Shown piece after piece: positions 24,015-31,960 of a DNA stretch of 47,384 nucleotides. The notes under the pieces are model-generated. The model saw only the letters and a list, made by a program, of their open reading frames with translations. It had not been told where the DNA came from and searched no databases. The stretch lies in assembly GCA_030448025.1 (NCBI GenBank), contig JAUJNQ010000003.1, positions 274,486 through 321,869 of the forward strand, read 5' to 3'. Made by a program: the position numbers and the translations under genes. Positions within the stretch are counted from its first letter, which is position 1. The number at the start of each line of letters is the position of its first letter. The stretch comes from Acidimicrobiales bacterium (GTDB taxonomy: Bacteria > Actinomycetota > Acidimicrobiia > Acidimicrobiales > GCA-2861595).

Positions 24015-25715
24015 CTACGCCCGCGCCGGACTGACCACGGCTGCGATGTCCAGCCCATAGACAGTGGCCGCAACTGCAGACGCAGCATCGCGGTCGCGCT
24101 CACGGAACGCTCGCGCTAGGCGTTGGGCGGCCGAGTGGGGCACGGAGTCGATGTCCGGCACGCGAATCCTCCGAACGTACTGTGCCTGGAACCTGTAGCA
24201 GCCCCCGCGCATCTTTACGCAGTAGGCGCCCACGAAGAGATTGGCAATGTCGGACAGCAGCAGACCCCCTAGCACCTCGAGATCCCAGGCCTTGCTCACC
24301 ACGAAGTAGAGGTTGTGGTGCGGGTAGTAGCTGCCGTCATCGAGGACAGGATGTGCCGCAGCCTTGAGATCGGGCAGCACGAGCTTCGGACGACGGAGCA
24401 GATGCGGATCGACACGGTCGATCGTCCGGTACCACTGTGTCGGCCGGCGGCGGGCCACGTGCCGACCTCGGAGGCGGCCCGCGTTCGCCTCGAGGTAGCG
24501 CGCCATACGGGGGTAGTGCTTCAGATCGACGAGGCCGTGTTCGTCCCATGGGTTTACGAGGTAAGCCCCTGACCAATCCGGGGCGCCCGTCGTCGTGTCG
24601 CCGGCCTGCAGGAGAGGCAGGAGCCGCTCCTTTTCCACGAGGCCCGCCTCTGTTGTGATGTAGACCTCGTCGCAACCCGTTGCGACGCCAATCCCCACGC
24701 GAGTTCCGGTCCGCGGATCTTCGAGCGGCGGAAAGCGAGCCTCGAGGTCGGCGACGAGTGCCAGCTGGGCCGGGCTGCCAGTGGGCCAGAGGTCCCTTCC
24801 GTCGAACCACCCATCGAGCCTCGTGGCATCGACGGTCGGCGATGCCATCGCGGAACGGCGCGAGCGTCGAACCCAGGAGGAGAGCTTGGCAGCATCGTGG
24901 TGGCCGAACGCCCTCTTCGTGTCGGCCACCACGGCTCCCTGTTGCGGTCCGCGGCGAATCACAATTATCGCCGGGTAGGCCGAGACGTCGTTCTCGAACG
25001 CATCGACGTCGTGCATCGTGATCGCGGCGTCCACCGCGTAGGACTCGCTGATGAGCTCGCGCAGGTCCGCCCCATATTGGTTCCTCATCCATCGGTCAGC
25101 ACAGATGAAGCCGAGGGTCCCGTTCTGCTTGAGCAGGTCAAGGCCCCGCTCGATGAAACCCACGTAGATGTCGCTGCGGCCCCGCATCGTGGGGCACAGC
25201 CGCCGGTACGCATCCATGATCGGACGCGGCACGCTCTCAAGCCGGATGTACGGCGGGTTGCCAACGACGTAGTCAGCGCCGCCAGGAAGATGACCGTGGA
25301 GCAGAAAGTCCCCGGTTGAGACCCACCTCCGGGCCAACTCCTCAGCCGCCTCCGAGTCGAGCCCGGCTGCGTGAAGGCGTAGGCCGACGGCCTTGCGCGC
25401 TCGCTCGGCATTCTCGGCGAGCAGGTCGAATGCCAAGATCGCGCCGCCAACCGACCGCAGGTCATGTCCATGGCGCCCGCTGGACTCGATGAGTCGATCG
25501 ACGATCGGGACGAGGAAAGCGCCGGTACCACACGAGGGCTCCACAAGGACCTGTTCCGCGAGGTCGCGGTCGGCTGTGTAGCCGACGAGGTCGAGGATCA
25601 GCTCGACGACCCAACGGCGAGTGAACACCTCGCCGTAGTCGACAGTGGGGTCGGGCGTAATTTCAGCGAGAGCCATCGGCTCCTCGAGGAGCGAGAGCTG
25701 CCCCGGTACAACCAT
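24015..25715 (-). CDS. N6-adenine DNA methyltransferase of a PaeR7I/XhoI-type RM system
   Basis: About 566 residues. SAM-binding motif I is EPSCGTGAFL (near residue 43), and catalytic motif IV is NPPY in DYVVGNPPYIRLESV. LKQNGTLGFICADRWMRNQY is typical of gamma-type enzymes, and the C-terminal target-recognition half ends with CYRFQAQYVRRIRVPDIDSV. It would methylate adenine in the site cut by the adjacent endonuclease. I use the ATG at 25715; a GTG at 25724 is possible. A CTCGAG site lies inside its own early codons (25683-25688). It is the last gene before the tRNA-Leu. Confidence 0.92.
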   Translation of the reverse strand: MVVPGQLSLLEEPMALAEITPDPTVDYGEVFTRRWVVELILDLVGYTADRDLAEQVLVEPSCGTGAFLVPIVDRLIESSGRHGHDLRSVGGAILAFDLLAENAERARKAVGLRLHAAGLDSEAAEELARRWVSTGDFLLHGHLPGGADYVVGNPPYIRLESVPRPIMDAYRRLCPTMRGRSDIYVGFIERGLDLLKQNGTLGFICADRWMRNQYGADLRELISESYAVDAAITMHDVDAFENDVSAYPAIIVIRRGPQQGAVVADTKRAFGHHDAAKLSSWVRRSRRSAMASPTVDATRLDGWFDGRDLWPTGSPAQLALVADLEARFPPLEDPRTGTRVGIGVATGCDEVYITTEAGLVEKERLLPLLQAGDTTTGAPDWSGAYLVNPWDEHGLVDLKHYPRMARYLEANAGRLRGRHVARRRPTQWYRTIDRVDPHLLRRPKLVLPDLKAAAHPVLDDGSYYPHHNLYFVVSKAWDLEVLGGLLLSDIANLFVGAYCVKMRGGCYRFQAQYVRRIRVPDIDSVPHSAAQRLARAFRERDRDAASAVAATVYGLDIAAVVSPARA

Positions 25716-25927
25716 GAGAACCACCAGTCTCGAACGTGAGTTCGATAATAGCGGGATCTCCCTGAGTAGCGCACAGACCCATTTGCACCGACTAAGACGC
25801 TAACGGCGGCACGGGCTGCCAGCGGTGATGCTGGGCCCAGCGCTTCACAGGAAGATGCCCAAGGATTGGTGGGGAGGCTCGATCTCCGGCTGCCGTCCGA
25901 GAGCCCGGTCCAGACGGAGCGGGTTCG

Positions 25928-25970
25928 CACGAGATGGCGCGAGAACTTGCTGACAAATCGCGGACAAATG
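25928..25970. repeat. Right-end att-like flank and arm-like repeats beside tRNA-Leu
   Basis: CACGAGATGGCGCGAGAACTTG (25928-25949) matches the left flank of attachment copy 2 (16587-16608) at 20 of 22 bases. It is followed at once by CTGACAAATCGCGGACAAAT (25950-25969), the same two words as in the arm arrays of repeats A and B. It lies about 70 bases inside the tRNA end. The rest of 25716-26038 holds no gene that I can see. Confidence 0.7.
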
Positions 25971-26038
25971 GCCTTCTGGAGCCTCTCGACGGTGTCCGCT
26001 CACTCTTTCTGACCTGGGCGTTTACACCTGATCAGCCG

Positions 26039-26122
26039 TGTCGGAGGGGGGACTTGAACCCCCACGCCCTTTCGGGCACTAGCCCCTCAAGCTAGCGCGT
26101 CTACCTATTCCGCCACTCCGAC
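26039..26122 (-). tRNA. tRNA-Leu (anticodon GAG)
   Basis: On the minus strand the acceptor stem GTCGGAG pairs with CTCCGAC, followed by discriminator A; CCA is not encoded. The anticodon arm is CTAGC-TTGAGGG-GCTAG with GAG at positions 34-36, reading CUC/CUU. There is a long class II variable arm (TGCCCGAAAGGGCGT) and a T-arm GGGGG-TTCAAGT-CCCCC. Its 3' end is duplicated at 15554-15577 and partly at 16602, showing use as an integration site. Confidence 0.97.
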
Positions 26123-26190
26123 GAATGCACCGGACGACCCCGGCGTGGAGGCGTCACCTTACCGCGCCGCCGCCGGGCGCCAAGGCGTGC

Positions 26191-27771
26191 TCAGCCCACC
26201 CGGACCGCGGTGGCGTCGAAGCTGCCGTAGCTGTTGAGCTTCACCCCTTTGGCTCGCTTGGCGATCACCGAGTGGACGTTGAACTGGGCGATGGGCACCA
26301 CCGGCACCTGCTCCATGATCGTGCGCTCGATGTTCTGGAGCAGCTCGACTCGCCGTCCTAGATCGCTCTCCGCCCGAGCGGCCTTGAGCATGGCGTCCAC
26401 GGCAGGGTTGGTGTAGCCGGTGAGGTTGTCCGGTGAATCCGTCCCGAAGAGGGGGGGGAGGATGGCATCGGCCGACGGGTAGTTGGCGATCCAGCCCAGG
26501 CGGAACAGCTCCGGCTCGTTGGAGAGCGCGAACCCGTCGTAGTCCCGCGGCGACTTGGGCCGCAGGTTCACGGTGATGCCCACCTCCCTCAGGCTGGCCT
26601 GGATGGCCTTGGCGATGGCGTCCTGGGTGGCGTCGTCGTCATAGTCGAGGGCGATCGCCGGAGGAGGCGCTCCCCGGAACGTCTCCTGCAACAGGGCTCT
26701 GGACCGGGCCGGGTCGTGGGCGCAGCGCTCGCACACGAAGCCCTGGGCACCAACGACGCCGTCGAGCACAATGCTGTCCATGGGTCGCACCGTGCCCTGG
26801 TAGATGGCGGTCACGATGGCTCGCCGGTCGATGCCCCGCACGATCGCCTCTCGAAACCGTGGGTCGGCGAACTTGGGGTTCTTCAGGTTGAAGCCGTAGA
26901 ACAGCTCGGCCAGGTAGGGGCGGAAACCCTGGCGCCCGTAGCGACGGCCGGCCTCGGTGATGTCGTCCGCCGGCACGCGGACGAAGTCCAGATCACCGTC
27001 CTTGAACGCTTGATACGCCAGGGCGATCTCGTCGAAGCGCACCACGTCGATGCCCGCCAGCGTGGTGTTCGTGGCCGGTGCGGGCACCAGGACGAGGGTC
27101 TGCCCTCGCTGGCGCGCCACCTGGAAGGGCCCGCTGGACACGGGCTCGTCGGTGATCGTTGGCCCTGGACCCGGGGCCTCGGCCGACTCCCTGGCGACCA
27201 CCCCGAAGAGAGGGCTGCTCAACGCTGTGGGCAGGAGGGCCCAGGGCTGATCCAAGCTGATGCGGACCACGTTGGGCGCCGGGGCGGTGACACCTGCCAG
27301 GCCCGGAGCGGCGTTCTTGCGAAGGGGGTCGTAGCCGCTGACCAACTGGAGGAGGTCGGCGACCGGTGAGCCCGAGCCTGGACGAGCCACGCGCTCGAGC
27401 GAGTACCTGACGTCCTCGGCCGTGATGGCCCGGCCATTGGAGAACACCGCTCCGGCCCGCACCACGAAGTCCCATTGCTTCTGGTCCGGGGAGGCCGTCC
27501 ACCGCTCCGCCAGCGAGGGCCGCGGCTGCAGGGTGTCCGGGTCAACCGTGGTGAGGGAGTCGAACAACTGGTCGGCGACGAGCACCTGGTCCACCGAGCG
27601 AGCCTGGGCGGGGTCCAGGGTGGGAAGGCGGGTGACGCCGACCCGCAGGACCTTGCCGGGGTCGACCTGCTCCCCGCGCTGGGACTCCGCAGCCTCGCGC
27701 TCACCCCCGAGCGGCAACGGCGGCACGAGGAGCACGCCCAACGCCAGGACGCCCCACAGCGCGCGTCTCAC
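26191..27771 (-). CDS. Peptide/oligopeptide-type ABC transporter substrate-binding protein (SBP family 5)
   Basis: 526 residues with a hydrophobic N-terminal signal segment (LWGVLALGVLLVPPLPLG). The family 5 features are VLRVGVTRLPTLDPAQARS, DQLFDSLTTVDPDTLQPRPS, LAERWTASPDQKQWDFVVRA, the FSNGRAITAEDVRYSLERV block and FAALGWIANYP-like FRLGWIANYPSADAILPPL. No lipobox Cys is seen in the signal region, unlike most actinobacterial members, so it may be released or anchored by an uncleaved helix. No permease or ATPase genes follow, so it is an orphan binding protein here. The start GTG lies in a 14-bp tandem repeat, and the true start is uncertain by a few codons. Confidence 0.9.
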   Translation of the reverse strand: MRRALWGVLALGVLLVPPLPLGGEREAAESQRGEQVDPGKVLRVGVTRLPTLDPAQARSVDQVLVADQLFDSLTTVDPDTLQPRPSLAERWTASPDQKQWDFVVRAGAVFSNGRAITAEDVRYSLERVARPGSGSPVADLLQLVSGYDPLRKNAAPGLAGVTAPAPNVVRISLDQPWALLPTALSSPLFGVVARESAEAPGPGPTITDEPVSSGPFQVARQRGQTLVLVPAPATNTTLAGIDVVRFDEIALAYQAFKDGDLDFVRVPADDITEAGRRYGRQGFRPYLAELFYGFNLKNPKFADPRFREAIVRGIDRRAIVTAIYQGTVRPMDSIVLDGVVGAQGFVCERCAHDPARSRALLQETFRGAPPPAIALDYDDDATQDAIAKAIQASLREVGITVNLRPKSPRDYDGFALSNEPELFRLGWIANYPSADAILPPLFGTDSPDNLTGYTNPAVDAMLKAARAESDLGRRVELLQNIERTIMEQVPVVPIAQFNVHSVIAKRAKGVKLNSYGSFDATAVRVG

Positions 27772-27798
27772 AGCGCGCGTCTCACAGCGCCCGTCTCA
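27757..27798. repeat. 14-bp tandem repeat, three copies, spanning the SBP start codon
   Basis: CAGCGCGCGTCTCA occurs at 27757-27770 and 27771-27784, with a third copy (one mismatch) at 27785-27798. On the gene strand each unit supplies a GTG-AGA-CGC sequence; the second unit would run into TGA after five codons, so only the innermost copy can start the protein. Copy-number change here would alter spacing between any ribosome site and the start. Confidence 0.85.
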
Positions 27799-27820
27799 CA
27801 GGCCCCGCCCCAACGGCACC

Positions 27821-27840
27821 TCGCGCCATATCCGGCGCGA
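27821..27840 (-). terminator. Hairpin directly after secG
   Basis: TCGCGCC and GGCGCGA form a perfect seven-base-pair stem with a six-base loop, starting at the base after the secG stop. No U-run follows, so termination efficiency is unclear; it would close the gap-pgk-tpiA-secG unit. Confidence 0.45.
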
Positions 27841-28071
27841 TCACTGCAGGCGAATGGCCAGGATCACCGTGGTGAAGGCGAACACCACTGCAGCGGCGAC
27901 CGTGATGCGGTCGAGGTTGCGCTCCACGACGGTGGAGCCCGCGGCCGCGCTGCCCATGCCTCCCCCGAACATGTCCGACAGCCCGCCCCCCCGGCCGCTG
28001 TGGAGCAGTATCAGGAGGATCAGTGTCAGGGACACCACAACGTGGACGATCACAACGAGCACGGTCAACAC
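27841..28071 (-). CDS. secG: Protein-export membrane protein SecG
   Basis: 76 residues from a GTG. Two membrane helices (LTVLVVIVHVVVSLTLILLI and ITVAAAVVFAFTTVILAIRL) flank the family-specific loop HSGRGGGLSDMFGGGMGSAA. SecG is the third, non-essential subunit of the SecYEG translocon and aids SecA-driven export. Its position after tpiA is the standard order in Actinobacteria and many other bacteria. The start is inferred from family length; there is no clear ribosome site. Confidence 0.95.
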   Translation of the reverse strand: MLTVLVVIVHVVVSLTLILLILLHSGRGGGLSDMFGGGMGSAAAGSTVVERNLDRITVAAAVVFAFTTVILAIRLQ

Positions 28072-28114
28072 GTCGGGTCGAGGGTAGCAGCCTGGGTTGG
28101 GAGAGGATCGGTCG

Positions 28115-28909
28115 TCAGTCCGAAGACGCTTGGAATTGCACGATCTTGGCGAAGTCGTCCGGGTCGAGGCTCCCGCCCCCCACCAGCGCCCCGTCAATGT
28201 CGGGCTGGTCCATGAGCTCCGCGGTGTTGTCGGGCTTGACCGACCCTCCGTACTGGATGCGCAGCGCCTCGGCGGCGTCGTCGCTGCTGGTGTCGGCCAC
28301 AAGCACCCGGATGGCCTCGCACATCTCCTGGGCATCGTCGGCGGTGGCCGTCTCCCCTGTGCCAATGGCCCAGATCGGCTCGTAGGCGATCACCATGCCG
28401 CCCACCTGCTCGTCGGACACGCCCTCGAGGCCGGCACGAACCTGGCCTTGCACCTTGTCCTGAGCGTCTCCCTCCTGTCGCTCCTCCATGCTCTCACCCA
28501 CGCACATGATGGGCGTCATGCCGGCGGCCAGCACCGCCTTGACCTTCTTGTTCACCATCTCGTCGGTCTCGCCCAAGTGCTGTCGCCGCTCGGAATGGCC
28601 GACCACCACGTAGACCACGTTGAGCTTGGCCAGCATCTGGGGACTGACCTCACCGGTGTAGGCGCCGGATTCCTCCCAGTGGCAGTTCTGGGCTCCGAGG
28701 GCGATGGGCAGCTTGTCGGCCTCGATGAGGGTCTGGAGCGAGCGTAGGCCGGTGAAGGGCGGGTGCACCGACACGTCCACCACGTCGTAGGTCTTGTCGT
28801 TCAACCGAGTGGCCAACTTCTGCACTACCTGGATGGCCTGGAGGTGGTTGTGGTTCATCTTCCAGTTGCCGCTCATGAGCGGCTTGCGAGCTCCGCCGTT
28901 GTCGGCCAT
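28115..28909 (-). CDS. tpiA: Triosephosphate isomerase
   Basis: 264 residues. It interconverts dihydroxyacetone phosphate and glyceraldehyde 3-phosphate. Seen are PLMSGNWKMNHN (substrate Asn and Lys), VVGHSERRQHLGETDE (catalytic His), AYEPIWAIGTGETATADDAQ (catalytic Glu and mobile loop) and IQYGGSVKPDN plus DGALVGGGSLDPDDFA (phosphate binding). The ATG shares its A with the pgk TGA (TGATG), so translation is coupled to pgk. Length is normal. Confidence 0.98.
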   Translation of the reverse strand: MADNGGARKPLMSGNWKMNHNHLQAIQVVQKLATRLNDKTYDVVDVSVHPPFTGLRSLQTLIEADKLPIALGAQNCHWEESGAYTGEVSPQMLAKLNVVYVVVGHSERRQHLGETDEMVNKKVKAVLAAGMTPIMCVGESMEERQEGDAQDKVQGQVRAGLEGVSDEQVGGMVIAYEPIWAIGTGETATADDAQEMCEAIRVLVADTSSDDAAEALRIQYGGSVKPDNTAELMDQPDIDGALVGGGSLDPDDFAKIVQFQASSD

Positions 28910-30003
28910 CAAGCGTTTGCCGCCTCACGAAGGGTCTTCAGACCGGGAAGGTCGCCCTGCTCCAGGTACTCGAGCGAAGCCCCGCCGCCCGTCGACAGGT
29001 GATCGACCTGGTCGTCCAGGCCGAACTGCGCCAGGGCGCTGGCGCTGTCACCCCCACCCACGACGGTGAAGCCCTCGGCCTCGGCCACGGCCTCGGCCAC
29101 GGCGCGCGTGCCGGCCTCGAAGCGCTCGTCCTCGAACACGCCCATGGGCCCGTTCCAGAACACCGTCTTGGCCTTCTTGATCTCCTCGGCGAACTTCTCG
29201 CAGGTGTCGGGACCGACGTCCATGCCCTTGGAGCCCTGGGGGATGTCCTGGCCGACGGTCTCCACCTCGTCGTCCTGGTTCAGAGCCACGTTGTCGACCG
29301 GGATCACGATCTTCTCGGTCTCCAACAGCTCCTTGCACGCGTCCACCTGGTCGTCCTCCACCAGGGAGTCACCGATGTCGTGGCCCGACGCCTTCAAGAA
29401 GGTGAAGGCCATGGCCCCGCCAATGAGGAGGCGATCGACCTTCTCCAGAAGGGCCTTGATGATCCCGATCTTGTCGCTCACCTTGGCCCCCCCCAGGATG
29501 GCCACGAAGGGCCGGCCCGGATCCTCCAAGAGCCCACCGAGCCTGTCCACCTCCTTGGTGAGGAGGCGGCCGGCTGCGCTCGGAAGGTGCTTGGGCGGCC
29601 CCACGATGGAGGCGTGGGAGCGGTGCGAGGCACCGAAGGCGTCGTTCACGTAGAGGTCCTGGCCCTCGATGAGGCGTTCGACGAAGTCGTCGTCGTTGTC
29701 CTCCTCACCCGGGTCGAAGCGCAGGTTCTCCATGAGCTCCACGTCGGGAGCCAGCTCCTTCAGACGCTCCCGCACCGGATCCAGCGAGTACTCGGCGTTG
29801 GGCTCGCCCTTGGGCCGGCCCAGGTGGGTGCACGCTGTCACCTCGGCGCCGTGGTCCACCAGCCACTCGATGGTGGGCAGGGCGGCCTTGATGCGCATGT
29901 CGTCGCCCACCTTGCCGTCGGAGATGGGGACGTTGAAGTCCGCTCTGAGGAGGACCTTCTTGCCCGACGGGTCGGGGAGATCCTCCAGCTGGGGGATCTC
30001 CAT
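28909..30003 (-). CDS. pgk: Phosphoglycerate kinase
   Basis: 364 residues, shorter than the usual 390-400. It transfers phosphate from 1,3-bisphosphoglycerate to ADP. Seen are VLLRADFNVPISDGKV, THLGRPKGEPNAEYSL, MENLRFDPGEE, NDAFGASHRSHASIVG, ILGGAKVSDKIGI, KTVFWNGPMGVFEDERFEAG and the closing VVGGGDSASALAQFG, STGGGASLEYLE. All catalytic segments are present, so the shortness reflects small loop losses. The ATG is two bases after the gap stop codon, and the 3' end overlaps tpiA by one base. Confidence 0.98.
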   Translation of the reverse strand: MEIPQLEDLPDPSGKKVLLRADFNVPISDGKVGDDMRIKAALPTIEWLVDHGAEVTACTHLGRPKGEPNAEYSLDPVRERLKELAPDVELMENLRFDPGEEDNDDDFVERLIEGQDLYVNDAFGASHRSHASIVGPPKHLPSAAGRLLTKEVDRLGGLLEDPGRPFVAILGGAKVSDKIGIIKALLEKVDRLLIGGAMAFTFLKASGHDIGDSLVEDDQVDACKELLETEKIVIPVDNVALNQDDEVETVGQDIPQGSKGMDVGPDTCEKFAEEIKKAKTVFWNGPMGVFEDERFEAGTRAVAEAVAEAEGFTVVGGGDSASALAQFGLDDQVDHLSTGGGASLEYLEQGDLPGLKTLREAANA

Positions 30004-30005
30004 GA

Positions 30006-31016
30006 CTACTTCTGGTTCGCTGCGCCGATGATCAGGCCCATGTCGACGAGCCGGCAGGAGTAACCCCACTCGTTGTCGTACCAGCCGAGGACCTTCACCA
30101 GATTGCCCATGGCGAACGTGAGGTCCGAGTCGAAGGTGCAGCTCGCCGAGCTCCCCACCACGTCGGAGGACACGATGGGGTCCTCGCTGTACTCCAGGAC
30201 CTCGGAAAGAGGACCCTCGCCGGCGGCAGACTTGAAGGCCTCGTTGATCTCCTCCACCGACACGTCCTTGTCGAGCACGGCGGTGAAGTCGGTGATGGAG
30301 CCCACGGGCACCGGCACCCGCAGGGCGGTGCCGTCGAGCTTGCCCTCCATGGCCGTCAGCACCTGGCCGGTGGCCCGGGCCGCGCCGGTGGAGGCGGGGA
30401 TGATGTTGTTGGGCGCAGAGCGAGCCCGGCGCAGGTCCTTGTGGGCGAAGTCCTGGAGGCTCTGGTCATTGGTGTAGGCGTGGGCAGTGGTCATGAGGCC
30501 CTTCTCGATGCCGAAGGCGTCGTCGAGGACCTTGACCATGGGAACGAAGCAGTTGGTGGTGCAGGAGGCGTTGGACGTGACCTTGTCTTCGTCCGGGTCG
30601 AAGTCCTCGTGGTTCACCCCGTAGACGAAGGTCTTGCTCACCTCCTTGGCCGGAGCGGAGATCAGCACGTAGGGAGCGCCGGCGTCGATGTGAGCCGAGG
30701 CCGAGGGCCCATCGGTGAAGATGCCGGTGGACTCGACGACGAGGTCCACCTCCAGATCCGACCACGGGATGGCCTTGGGATCCTTCTCGGCGAAGACCTT
30801 GATCTGGCGTCCGTCCACCGAGATGCCGTCGTCGGTCACCTCGACGGACTCGCTCAGCTTGCCGTAGGTGGTGTCGTACTTGAGGAGATGAGCGTTGGTG
30901 TCGGGTGGCACGAGGTCATTGATGCCCACGACCTCCATCTGGCCCGAGTTCTGCGCAGCCCGGAAGAAGTTCCGGCCGATGCGCCCGAAGCCATTGACGC
31001 CGACTCTGATCGTCAT
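30006..31016 (-). CDS. gap: Glyceraldehyde-3-phosphate dehydrogenase, type I
   Basis: 336 residues from an ATG with AGGAGGT eight bases upstream. NAD-binding GVNGFGRIGRNFFRAA, the catalytic SNASCTTNCFVPMVKVLDD (Cys) and the general-base His in TTAHAYTNDQSLQDF are present, and WYDNEWGYSCRLVDM closes the protein. Acidic residues after the first strand (NDL) suggest NAD rather than NADP use. It is the first gene of the gap-pgk-tpiA-secG unit. Confidence 0.98.
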   Translation of the reverse strand: MTIRVGVNGFGRIGRNFFRAAQNSGQMEVVGINDLVPPDTNAHLLKYDTTYGKLSESVEVTDDGISVDGRQIKVFAEKDPKAIPWSDLEVDLVVESTGIFTDGPSASAHIDAGAPYVLISAPAKEVSKTFVYGVNHEDFDPDEDKVTSNASCTTNCFVPMVKVLDDAFGIEKGLMTTAHAYTNDQSLQDFAHKDLRRARSAPNNIIPASTGAARATGQVLTAMEGKLDGTALRVPVPVGSITDFTAVLDKDVSVEEINEAFKSAAGEGPLSEVLEYSEDPIVSSDVVGSSASCTFDSDLTFAMGNLVKVLGWYDNEWGYSCRLVDMGLIIGAANQK

Positions 31017-31065
31017 GCTCTGTGACCTCCTGGTTGCGCTTCCTTGTTCGTCTTGCTCCTCGACC

Positions 31066-31944
31066 CTATCGGACCAGAGCCGAGAGGGCCCGGGCCAGCT
31101 TGACCGGGTCGTGGGCCACCCCGTCCGATCCGGCCACGTCCGCTTCGACGCACGTCACAGCGACGTCACCTATGGGGATGCCACGCGGGTCGCACAGGAC
31201 GGTGTCCACCCCCAGGCCATGAGCGCTCAGGGCCTCGACGTGGGCAGCGACGTCGTAGCCCTCGGTCTCGGGGACCTGGTGGCGCAGGTTGCACACGTAC
31301 ACCTTCCTTGCTTGGCTGCCGGCAAGAGCGTCGCGAAGGGCGGGCACCGCCACCACGGCCAGCACGCTCGTGTACAGCGATCCGGGACCGAGCACCACCT
31401 GGTCGGCCCGACTCAGCGCTTCGAGGCACTGTGCCGGAGGCTCGGCGTCGGGCGGCACGATCGACACCTTGGAGATGTGGCGGGTGCCGGCCACCGCGAC
31501 CTGGCCCTCCACCGGGCTTCCACCGGCCGACGCCTTCAGCACCACCGGTGTGGAGGTTGCCGGGAGCACCCTCCCGGCCGCGCCCACCAGGCGTCCGGCC
31601 TCCTGGAGGGCGGCGATGAAGTCGCCCGTGCTGGTGGCAAGTCCGGCGATGATCAGGTTGCCCACCGGATGGCCCTCCAGCTCCCCGGCGTCGAAACGGT
31701 GCTCGAAGACCCGTCCCCAGAGCGAGCCCGGCTCGCCGAGGGCCACCAGGCAGCGCCGCAGATCGCCGGGGGGAGGAATGCCGAAGGCGTCTCGGAGCCG
31801 GCCACTCGAGCCGCCGTCATCGGCGACGCTCACGATGGCTGTGACGTCGCCCGCATAGTGACGTGTGGCCTCGAGCGTGGCGGCCAGCCCGTGCCCTCCA
31901 CCGAGGGCGACCACCCGAGGACGCGAGCGGCCGGAACCGGTCAT
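31066..31944 (-). CDS. yvcK: Gluconeogenesis factor YvcK (CofD-like fold)
   Basis: 292 residues from ATG 31944. RPRVVALGGGHGLAATLEAT is the nucleotide-sugar-binding loop. IVSVADDGGSSGRLRDAFGI and PPPGDLRRCLVALG follow, and GHPVGNLIIAGL and VLGPGSLYTSVLAVV complete the signature. YvcK/CuvA binds UDP-GlcNAc and links carbon metabolism to cell-wall synthesis and cell shape; no cofactor F420 transferase role is implied. It is preceded by rapZ (16 bases) and followed by gap after about 50 bases, whereas a whiA gene usually sits between. Confidence 0.95.
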   Translation of the reverse strand: MTGSGRSRPRVVALGGGHGLAATLEATRHYAGDVTAIVSVADDGGSSGRLRDAFGIPPPGDLRRCLVALGEPGSLWGRVFEHRFDAGELEGHPVGNLIIAGLATSTGDFIAALQEAGRLVGAAGRVLPATSTPVVLKASAGGSPVEGQVAVAGTRHISKVSIVPPDAEPPAQCLEALSRADQVVLGPGSLYTSVLAVVAVPALRDALAGSQARKVYVCNLRHQVPETEGYDVAAHVEALSAHGLGVDTVLCDPRGIPIGDVAVTCVEADVAGSDGVAHDPVKLARALSALVR

Positions 31945-31960
31945 GCCGGCTCCGGTGCGC

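Noticed and set aside
23262-25715. BREX, DISARM or type I/III RM system
   Set aside because: Only a PaeR7I-like endonuclease and a stand-alone N6 methyltransferase are present; no helicase, specificity or phospholipase subunits.
16590-27835. Shared word GATATGGCGCGAGG at 16590 and, inverted, after secG
   Set aside because: A 14-base match in GC-rich DNA of this length is expected by chance; no further similarity extends from it.
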